The notes under the pieces are model-generated. The model saw only the letters and a program-made list of their open reading frames with translations, did not search any database and had not been told where the DNA came from. The position numbers and the translations under genes were made by a program. From positions 930,001-994,000 of the forward strand of contig NZ_JAFEVR010000004.1 of assembly GCF_017352375.1 (NCBI RefSeq): a stretch of 64,000 nucleotides of DNA. Direction: 5' to 3'. Below, one piece after another: positions 57,777 through 64,000 of this stretch. The DNA comes from Mycolicibacterium sp. S2-37 (GTDB lineage Bacteria; Actinomycetota; Actinomycetes; Mycobacteriales; Mycobacteriaceae). Position 1 is the stretch's first letter; the number at the start of each line of letters is the position of its first letter.

Positions 57777-59045
57777 TTGACGCGCAGCGCATCGCCATGG
57801 AGCGCCGAGGAACAGCGGTACCTACGTCTCCTCGACCGCAGTGTCGCGCCGATCCTGCTGACCGATGCAGCGACGAGGGATGACTCGATCGTCTTCCTCA
57901 ACGCGGCGGCGGCGCGGATGCTGGCCGCACCCGCCCCGGCGGCTCTGCGCGATCACCGCCTGTGGGACCTGATGCCGCCGGACTCGGCGGCCGTTCTGCG
58001 CGAACAGGTCGGGTTCCTCGCCGCCGACGGACCTCCATCACCCCCGGTGGACGTCGTCCTCTGCAGACTCGACGGCCGCACGGTACGCAGCCACGCGGTC
58101 TGCGCGCGCACCACCTGGTCCGCCGGGCCGGTCGACGAGATCACCTTCAGCGCGCCCCTGGGATCGACCGGCGCGTACCGGCAGGACTGGGAGACCGTCA
58201 TGGACGCCCTGCACGAGGGCGTGGTCATCGCCGGCAGAGACGGCACGTACGAATATGTCAACGCCGCGGCCCGGCGCATCCTCGGGTCCACCGACGAGGA
58301 CATCACGAATCTGCCGATGTGGAACGCCAAGGGACAGCGGATCGCCCAGCAGGCCCACCCTGCCGAGTTCATCCGCCGTACCGGCATGACGCTGAGCGGC
58401 GGAGTGATGGGCGTCGACCGAGTCGACGGATCGAGAGTGTGGGTGGTGGGCCACGGCTGCCTGCTCCATCCCGACGACCCCGAGCAATCATCGGTGCTGT
58501 TCTCCTTCACCGATGTATCCGAGCAGTACGCCGCTCGAGAGCGGCTGAGCCACAGAGCAAACCATGACTGGCTGACCGGACTTCCGAACCGCGCCTACGC
58601 GCTCACCCGGGCTACGGGCGCGTTGGAGCGCGCTGGGGAGAATCGGTTGGCAGCAGTCTTCTTCGTCGATCTCGACCAGCTCAAGTCGGTGAACGACCGG
58701 CATGGCCACACCACCGGCGACCAGGTGCTGCGGGTGGCCGCCGCGCGCATGCGCGCGGCGATCCGCACGACCGACCTCCTGGCGCGCCTCGGTGGCGACG
58801 AATTCATCGTCCTGGTCTTCGCACCGGCCGACCGCGACGTCATCGTCTCCGTCAGCGACGGAGTGCACCGCGCGCTAGCCGATCCGATCGTGGCGGACCC
58901 CGTCGAGATCACCATCAGTGCCAGCATCGGGGTGACGGTGATCGACGCCTCCGACACCCGGCAAGCCGACGAGATCGTCCGTGACGCGGACGCGGCGATG
59001 TATCGGGCGAAGTCGTTGGGCCCCGGGAACACCGCCTTCTGGTGA
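57777..59045 (+). CDS. PAS-GGDEF diguanylate cyclase
   Basis: A 422-residue signalling protein making c-di-GMP. A first PAS-like domain (about 15-120; APILLTDAATRDDSIVFLNA), a second PAS domain (about 140-255; DALHEGVVIAGRDGTYEYVNAAARRI), then GGDEF (about 265-422) with intact GGDEF at 339-343. The inhibitory site RTTD (330-333) is five residues upstream, the canonical feedback I-site. No EAL domain or membrane segment. It starts with TTG after GGGGGGAGGG. Confidence 0.92.
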   Translation: MTRSASPWSAEEQRYLRLLDRSVAPILLTDAATRDDSIVFLNAAAARMLAAPAPAALRDHRLWDLMPPDSAAVLREQVGFLAADGPPSPPVDVVLCRLDGRTVRSHAVCARTTWSAGPVDEITFSAPLGSTGAYRQDWETVMDALHEGVVIAGRDGTYEYVNAAARRILGSTDEDITNLPMWNAKGQRIAQQAHPAEFIRRTGMTLSGGVMGVDRVDGSRVWVVGHGCLLHPDDPEQSSVLFSFTDVSEQYAARERLSHRANHDWLTGLPNRAYALTRATGALERAGENRLAAVFFVDLDQLKSVNDRHGHTTGDQVLRVAAARMRAAIRTTDLLARLGGDEFIVLVFAPADRDVIVSVSDGVHRALADPIVADPVEITISASIGVTVIDASDTRQADEIVRDADAAMYRAKSLGPGNTAFW

Positions 59046-59048
59046 CCG

Positions 59049-60119
59049 CTAATCGAGGTCGAACGGGTTGTCGCCGTGGACCACCCGGCTACCGAGGTCG
59101 ATCAGATTCTGCGCTGATGCGTGCAGCCGCTCCCCTGCCTCGGAGGTGGCCTGCCCGGCGAGGAACCGCGACCACGTGCCCTCGATGACGATCGCGAGTT
59201 TGAAGCACGCCATCGCGAGATACCAGTTCAGATCCGGCGTTACGCGACCACCCGCCTCGCGGTAGGCCTCGAGGAGCTCCCGCCTGCTCGCTATCCCGCC
59301 GAGCGCGCCCAGCGCCGAGCCGGCGTCGATCGGGTTGGGAGGAAGCGGCCAGCAGATCAACATCCACCCGAGGTCCAGGAGTGGGTCGCCGACGGTGCAC
59401 ATCTCCCAGTCGATGAACGCGGCGAGTTCGGGCCGGTCGCGCCGCAGCAGCACGTTGTTCAGATGCGCGTCGCCGTGCATGATCCCGGGTGCCCCGTCCG
59501 CGGGCAGGTGGCTGGTCAGCCAGTCTGCCAGCGGGGCGACGGCCAGGAACGACTCCGGCGCGTAGCCGTCATGGCGGTAGCTCTCCAGCAACCGCAGGAA
59601 CTGCGGAACCTGACGTGCCACAAACGATCCCGGCCGCCGGATCGCGGCCAGTTCGCTGCCCTCCCAGGCCGCGTTGCCCAGCTTGGCCAGGCTCGCCGCG
59701 TACGACAGCCCCACCGCGTGCCGCATGGCGGCGTCGCGTGAATAGGCTTCGGACACCTCGTTACCGGGGTTGAAGCCGTCGACCTCCGCCATGAGATAGA
59801 AGACGACGCCGAGAACGCCGAGATCCTCGCAGCCGGCGATGAATGCCGGGTGCGGCACGTCGCTGCCCGCAAGCGTGCGCAGCACCGCAATCTCGCGCTG
59901 CATGGTCTTGTCACTGGTGGGCCGCGGGTGCACAGGCGGCCGCCGCAGCACCATCGGACGCCCGTCGACATGCACCCGAACCACGACGTTCTGCGTGCCA
60001 CCGGTCAGCGGGGTCACGTCGGTGACGGCATCTCCCAAACCGGTGGCACGTACCCAACAGGTCAGCGCCGCAACATCGTCCTCGGAGAGTGTCGGCAGCT
60101 GCGGCGCGTCGTCGGGCAT
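59049..60119 (-). CDS. phosphotransferase-family protein (APH/ACAD10-like kinase fold)
   Basis: A 356-residue aminoglycoside-phosphotransferase-fold protein. VTPLTGGTQNVVVRVHVDG is the nucleotide loop, MVLRRPP has the ATP lysine/arginine region, the catalytic motif is IMHGDAHLNN and the metal motif FIDWEMCTVGDPLLDLGW. The sequence resembles ACAD10/11-like kinases acting on hydroxyacyl-CoA intermediates rather than drug kinases. ATG 60119 and GTG 60125 are both possible starts. It is convergent with the diguanylate cyclase gene (3 bp apart). Confidence 0.87.
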   Translation of the reverse strand: MPDDAPQLPTLSEDDVAALTCWVRATGLGDAVTDVTPLTGGTQNVVVRVHVDGRPMVLRRPPVHPRPTSDKTMQREIAVLRTLAGSDVPHPAFIAGCEDLGVLGVVFYLMAEVDGFNPGNEVSEAYSRDAAMRHAVGLSYAASLAKLGNAAWEGSELAAIRRPGSFVARQVPQFLRLLESYRHDGYAPESFLAVAPLADWLTSHLPADGAPGIMHGDAHLNNVLLRRDRPELAAFIDWEMCTVGDPLLDLGWMLICWPLPPNPIDAGSALGALGGIASRRELLEAYREAGGRVTPDLNWYLAMACFKLAIVIEGTWSRFLAGQATSEAGERLHASAQNLIDLGSRVVHGDNPFDLD

Positions 60120-60131
60120 GCCCACATGGTG

Positions 60132-60968
60132 TCAGGCCACCCGCGCCGTCACCAGAAGGTACTCCCACTCCATCACCGACGAACCCTGCAGGAACTCGTC
60201 GCCGATGCCGGCGATCGCGGCGTCGAGTTCGGCCACCCGCTGGGCATCGCCGGCGATGTTGCGGTACGCCGCGATGGTCGGACCGTAGACGGCTTTGAAG
60301 TAGTCGCGGAAGGCGGCGCCGTCGGCGAAGTGGTCGACTGTCAGCGCGCGCCGCTCGGCCGCCACGTCGGTGACCCGATCGCCGAACAGCTCACGCACGT
60401 GCTGCTCCCTGCCCCACAGCGGCGGCGGCTGCGCACCCGGCGGAGGCGGTGGCATGAAGGGCTTCATGGTGGAGAACAGCGTCCCGATGTAGCCCTCGGG
60501 CGTCCAATTGATCAGCCCGAGCCGGCCGCCGGCCCGGCATACTCGCACCAGTTCACCGGCGGCTCGTTCGTGGATCGGCGCGAACATCACGCCGATGCAG
60601 GACATGACGACGTCGAAGTCGTTGTCGCCGAAAGGAAGTGCATGCGCATTCGCCTCCTGCCAGTCGAGTTCGACGCCGGCCTGCGTGGCCAGCGCGCGGC
60701 CGTGCGCCAGCAGTTCGGGCACCAGATCGCTGGCAGTGACGGTCGCGCCGGTGCGTGCCGCCGGGATGGCGGCGTTGCCGGTCCCGGCCGCGACGTCGAG
60801 CACCCGGTCACCGGGTCCGATGCCCAGTGCCTCGACCAGGACCTGCCCCAGCGGTGCGACCAGTTCGGTCGCCAGTTTCGGATAATCTCCCGAGGCCCAC
60901 ATGGCCCGGTGTTTGTCGGCCACCTGCTGATCGGCGGCCGCGGCGGTGTCGGTTCCCATGGGTGTCAT
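60132..60968 (-). CDS. class I SAM-dependent methyltransferase
   Basis: A 278-residue methyltransferase: MWASGDYPKLATELVAPLG lead, motif I VLDVAAGTGNAAIPAARTG, TASDLVPELL, and FDVVMSCIGVMFAP. A proline-rich stretch (MPPPPPGAQPPPLWG) precedes the substrate cap. Related proteins methylate small molecules; the substrate is unknown. ATG 60968 or ATG 60959 may start it. It lies 12 bp upstream of the phosphotransferase gene on the same strand and is divergent from the HxlR regulator, which may control it. Confidence 0.86.
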   Translation of the reverse strand: MTPMGTDTAAAADQQVADKHRAMWASGDYPKLATELVAPLGQVLVEALGIGPGDRVLDVAAGTGNAAIPAARTGATVTASDLVPELLAHGRALATQAGVELDWQEANAHALPFGDNDFDVVMSCIGVMFAPIHERAAGELVRVCRAGGRLGLINWTPEGYIGTLFSTMKPFMPPPPPGAQPPPLWGREQHVRELFGDRVTDVAAERRALTVDHFADGAAFRDYFKAVYGPTIAAYRNIAGDAQRVAELDAAIAGIGDEFLQGSSVMEWEYLLVTARVA

Positions 60969-61032
60969 CGTCGCGCTCGTCGCCCCTGGAAACCAGTTCC
61001 GGATCTGTACTAGGGGCCGCCGGTGCGAGACG

Positions 61033-61739
61033 ATGTCCACCGAAGAGGTGACGGAGGTACCCGACATGGGTGGATACGGTCAGTTCTGTCCGGTCGCCAA
61101 GGCGATGGAACTCTTCGACGAGCGGTGGACACTGCTCGTCGTCCGCGAGATGCTGCTCGGCAGTTGCCATTTCAACGAGCTTCGCCGCGGTGTCCCGAAA
61201 ATGTCACCGGCTCTGCTGTCCAAGCGGCTGAAGTCGCTGGTCCGCGCGGGCGTCGTCGAACGTACCGAGGTGGACGGACGAACTGCCTACACCCTGACCG
61301 ACCGCGGTAAGGACCTCGCCGACGTGGTCGACGCGCTGGGCCGGTGGGGCGTGCGGTGGGTCGGTGAACTCGGCGACGCCGATCTGGATCCGCATCTGCT
61401 GATGTGGGACATCAGGCGCAGCATCCCCATCGACGCGTGGCCGACCACCCGCACCACGCTGGCCTTCACACTTGCCGACGTCCCGCCGCGCATCGCGCGA
61501 TGGTGGCTGGTGGTCACGGCGGCGAGGCCGACATGTGCGACGTCGATCCGGGATCCGAGGTCACCGCCGGTGTCTCGACCGGGCTTCGCGTCCTGACGCG
61601 GCTGTGGCGCGGCGACATCACCTGGCAGCAGGCCCTGCTCGACGGCAGCGTGACGGTCTCCGGGCCCGCCGAGATGCGGCGGGCCGTACCGGGCTGGATC
61701 GGTCAGAGCCGGATGCCGGCCGCCCCCAGACCCGCCTGA
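61033..61739 (+). pseudogene. HxlR-family regulator with C-terminal SCP2-like domain, single-base frameshift
   Basis: Residues 1-100 are an HxlR winged helix: YGQFCPVAKAMELFDERWTL, FNELRRGVPKMSPALLSKRL, VERTEVDGRTAYTLT. The frame holds to ARWWLVV at about 61514, then runs into non-family residues and stops at 61596. One frame over, the sequence continues sensibly from 61515 (HGGEADMCDVDP ... TWQQALLDGSVTVSGP) to the stop at 61739, the usual end of such regulators. One missing base near GTCAC (61513-61517) explains it. A sequencing error is as likely as a real mutation. The intact product would have 235 residues. Confidence 0.75.
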
Positions 61740-61745
61740 ACCGGG

Positions 61746-63482
61746 TCAGTCGAGGATGCGCCGTGCAACGTTCGTGCTGACCAGATCGAGCAGTTCATCG
61801 GCACGACCGGCCAGTATCGTGCGGATCGCGTAGAGCGAGAAACCCTTGGCCTGTTCCACCGTGATGGCCGGCGGGATGGAAAGTTCCTGACGCGCGGTGA
61901 CGACGTCGACCACGGCAGGTCCGTCGTGGGCGAGTGCATCGGCAAGTGCCCGGTCCAGTTCGCCCGGCGCCTCGACCCGCCGGCCGAACGCACCCATGGC
62001 CTGCGCCACGGCAGCAAAATCCGGATTGACCAGATCGGTGCCGAAATTGACGATTCCAGCGGCCTTCATCTCCAGCTCCACGAAGTTCAGCGACGAGTTG
62101 TTGAAGACGACGACCGTGACCGGTAGCCGGTTCTGGATCAGCGTGATGAGCTCGCCGAACATCATCGTCAGGCCGCCGTCGCCGGCCAGTGCCACCACCT
62201 GATGGCCGGGGAACGCGGTCTGCGCGCCGATGGCCAGCGGGAGCGCGCACGCCATCGTGCCGTGGTTGAAGGAACCGATCAGCCTGCGCCGTCCGTTCAT
62301 CCGTAGATACCGTGCCGCCCACACCACCGGCGAGCCCACATCACAGGTGAACACGGCGTCATCGGCGGCCAGCCGATCCACCGTTCCCGCAACGTATTCG
62401 GGGCGGATCGGGCTGCGGTCGCGGTCATTGACGGCGAGCGAGTCGAGTGAGGCCCGGGTACGGCGGTAGTGCCGCAGCGAGCGGTCGAGGTGATCGCGGT
62501 CCGACTTCTGCGCCAACAGCGGCCGCAGCGCCGCCAGAGTGTCGGCGACCGATCCGACCAGACCCAGATGGACCGGGGTGCGCCGCCCGAGGTGCCGGCC
62601 GCGGATGTCGACCTGGATCACCTTCGCGTGGTCGGGATAGAACTGTCCATAGGGAAAGTCGGTGCCCAGCATCAGCAGCGCGTCGGATTCCTTGATGGCC
62701 TTGTAGCCGGACGCGAAGCCGAGCAGACCGGTCATCCCGACGTCGAACGGGTTGTCGTATTCGATGAACTCCTTGCCGCGCAACGCATGGACGATCGGGG
62801 CGTTCAGCGTGGCGGCGGTGTCCACCAGCGCGTCGTGCGCACCGGCGACCCCGGCACCGCCCAGGATGGTGACCCGCCGGGCCTCGTTGAGGATCGTCGC
62901 CGCCCGCTGCAGCGATTCGTCGTCGGGCCGCACCACTGAACGGCTGGCCACCACCGGGCGGGCGTTCCAGTTCGACGCGTCGGCCCGTTGCAGGAAGATC
63001 TCGCCGGGAACCACGACGACCGCCACACCGTTCTCCTCGACGGCGGCCCGCATCGCCATCTCGAGGATGCGTGGCGCCATCTCCGGCGTGCTGACCAGCT
63101 CCCGGTAGACGCTGCAGTCGCGGAACAACTCCTGGGGATGGGTCTCCTGGAAGTACTCCGATCCGATCTCGCTGCGCGGGATGTGGGCGGCGACGGCCAG
63201 TACCGGAACGCGGCTGCGATGCGCGTCGTACAGACCGTTGATCAGATGGAGGTTGCCCGGGCCGCAGCTGCCGGCGCACACGGCCAGCCGGCCGGTCAGC
63301 GCGGCATCCGCCGCCGCCGCGAACGCCGCGGTCTCCTCGTGGCGCACGTGCTCCCACGAGATGGCGCCGCTGCGGCGGATCGCATCGGTGAATCCGTTGA
63401 GGCTGTCCCCCGGCAGGCCGTAGACGCGGCGCACACCGCTGAGCGACAGGGCGGAGATGACGTGATCAGCGACGGTCGCCAC
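61746..63482 (-). CDS. poxB: thiamine-diphosphate enzyme, pyruvate dehydrogenase/oxidase type
   Basis: A 578-residue ThDP enzyme of the acetolactate synthase/PoxB family. The N-terminal Pyr domain has VYGLPGDSLNGFTDAIRR, HEETAAFAAAADAAL with the catalytic Glu, and SCGPGNLHLINGLYDA. The central FAD/NAD-like domain has ILGGAGVAGAHDAL. The PP domain has the ThDP-Mg motif ALAGDGGLTMMFGELITLIQ then VVVFNN. It resembles E. coli PoxB (pyruvate to acetate and CO2, quinone-linked) more than acetolactate synthase; the membrane-binding C-terminus is short. GTG start. Convergent with the HxlR gene (6 bp). Confidence 0.9.
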   Translation of the reverse strand: MATVADHVISALSLSGVRRVYGLPGDSLNGFTDAIRRSGAISWEHVRHEETAAFAAAADAALTGRLAVCAGSCGPGNLHLINGLYDAHRSRVPVLAVAAHIPRSEIGSEYFQETHPQELFRDCSVYRELVSTPEMAPRILEMAMRAAVEENGVAVVVVPGEIFLQRADASNWNARPVVASRSVVRPDDESLQRAATILNEARRVTILGGAGVAGAHDALVDTAATLNAPIVHALRGKEFIEYDNPFDVGMTGLLGFASGYKAIKESDALLMLGTDFPYGQFYPDHAKVIQVDIRGRHLGRRTPVHLGLVGSVADTLAALRPLLAQKSDRDHLDRSLRHYRRTRASLDSLAVNDRDRSPIRPEYVAGTVDRLAADDAVFTCDVGSPVVWAARYLRMNGRRRLIGSFNHGTMACALPLAIGAQTAFPGHQVVALAGDGGLTMMFGELITLIQNRLPVTVVVFNNSSLNFVELEMKAAGIVNFGTDLVNPDFAAVAQAMGAFGRRVEAPGELDRALADALAHDGPAVVDVVTARQELSIPPAITVEQAKGFSLYAIRTILAGRADELLDLVSTNVARRILD

Positions 63483-63495
63483 CCGCGCAGCCTAT

Positions 63496-63544
63496 GCGAT
63501 TTCGGCGCGGAGACGGTCGCTGAGCGGATGTTTCCGCGCCGAAA
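63496..63544. terminator. hairpin between two same-strand genes
   Basis: GATTTCGGCGCGGA and TCCGCGCCGAAATC form a 14-bp perfect stem with a 21-nt loop. It lies 8 bp after the SDR stop and 13 bp before the poxB start. There is no T tract; it may end or attenuate transcription from the SDR gene. Confidence 0.5.
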
Positions 63545-63552
63545 TCACCGGA

Positions 63553-64000
63553 TCACTTAGGTGCGAAGCGCTGACCGGCGTCCAGCCGGATGCACTGACC
63601 GTTGAGCATCGCGTTCTCGACGATCGCGAGGGCGAGCTTTGCGTACTCCTCGGGGCGACCCAACCGCTTGGGGAACGCCGCATCCTTGGTCAGCTGCGCG
63701 GCGAACTCGTCGGGTATGCCCTCGGTCAGGCCCGTGGCGAACAGGCTGGGCGCGATCGCGGTCACGCGGATGCCCAGGCTACCGAGGTCGCGAGCCATGG
63801 TCAGGCACATGCCGGCGATGGCGGCCTTGGACGCGGTGTAGGCGACCTGGCCGATCTGGCCCTCGAACGCTGCGATCGAGGAGGTGTTGATGATGACGCC
63901 GCGCTCGTCATCCTCCGGCTCGTTGCGGCTCATGTGCTCGGCGGCGAGCCTGCTGATGTTGAATGTGCCGACGGTGTTGAGGTCCTGCACCTGACGGAAG
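63553..64000 (-). CDS. SDR-family 3-hydroxyacyl-CoA dehydrogenase-like protein, 5' end missing
   Basis: The frame is open to the window edge, so the start lies beyond 64000; about 149 C-terminal residues are visible. They contain [46 protein letters not shown] with the catalytic Ser, Tyr and Lys, and [14 protein letters not shown], closest in pattern to type II 3-hydroxyacyl-CoA dehydrogenases (HSD17B10-like) of fatty-acid and sterol breakdown. The C-terminal [16 protein letters not shown] is also typical. The cofactor loop is outside the window. Confidence 0.9.
   Translation of the reverse strand, partial: FRQVQDLNTVGTFNISRLAAEHMSRNEPEDDERGVIINTSSIAAFEGQIGQVAYTASKAAIAGMCLTMARDLGSLGIRVTAIAPSLFATGLTEGIPDEFAAQLTKDAAFPKRLGRPEEYAKLALAIVENAMLNGQCIRLDAGQRFAPK

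Noticed and set aside
61515..61596. Short frame end as the true C-terminus of the HxlR regulator
   Set aside because: Residues after 61514 lose family character, while the neighbouring frame continues the expected domain.

Overview
The window is GC-rich actinobacterial DNA and almost certainly comes from a fast-growing mycobacterium (Mycolicibacterium type). It carries ctaD, serB2, fecB, an antigen 85 mycolyltransferase, nrdF2, nrdH-nrdI-nrdE, a dinB2-type polymerase and CYP136 in the same relative order as the M. tuberculosis Rv3042c to Rv3059 block (order from general knowledge, not a search). Start codons are often GTG, and neighbouring genes frequently overlap through GTGA or ATGA.

Layout. 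0-5.2 kb: the end of a PLP aminotransferase, then serB2, ctaD and fecB. 5.2-21.7 kb: a large accessory block between fecB and adhC. It consists of an eight-gene operon (dipeptide-type ABC transporter, cysteine hydrolase, metallo-beta-lactamase hydrolase, HRI1-like protein, 2-oxoglutarate/Fe(II) oxygenase), a TetR regulator, and a four-gene operon (two DUF1989 proteins, urea/guanidine carboxylase, allophanate hydrolase). 21.8-33.4 kb: small secreted and metabolic genes, adhC, a cysteine-free antigen 85 paralogue, a permease, nrdF2, an alpha/beta hydrolase-LuxR fusion and a geranylgeranyl reductase-like flavoprotein. 33.4-41 kb: a signalling or conflict-type segment with a membrane TrkA-RyR protein, a methyltransferase, and a 1399-residue TIR-NTPase-WD40 protein. 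41-45.4 kb: an OFA-type MFS carrier with its small subunit, a SUKH protein, and a LysR-effector/DUF5997 pair. 45.4-48.6 kb: nrdE, nrdI, nrdH with NrdR-box-like sites. 48.8-56.2 kb: FMN reductase, TetR, dinB2, an ATPase, a GAF protein, SDR, TetR and cyp136. 56.2-64 kb: a stand-alone LeuA regulatory-domain protein with a possible leader peptide, a TauE transporter, a diguanylate cyclase, a phosphotransferase, a methyltransferase, a frameshifted HxlR regulator, PoxB and a partial SDR.

The most interesting system is the 5.2-21.7 kb block. The two operons have separate promoter regions 8 kb apart, yet each region holds two copies of the same inverted repeat, CTGTC-N4-GACAG, spaced 94 and 95 bp apart. 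One of these regions also lies directly upstream of the tetR gene. The DUF1989 pair, carboxylase and allophanate hydrolase match the published guanidine-to-allophanate-to-ammonia route. The co-regulated operon adds an importer, a 2-oxoglutarate oxygenase and two hydrolases. My inference is that the regulon imports a guanidino or ureido compound, cleaves it to free guanidine (or a related unit), and mineralises that to ammonia and CO2. No tRNA, rRNA, CRISPR array, transposase or integrase was seen.
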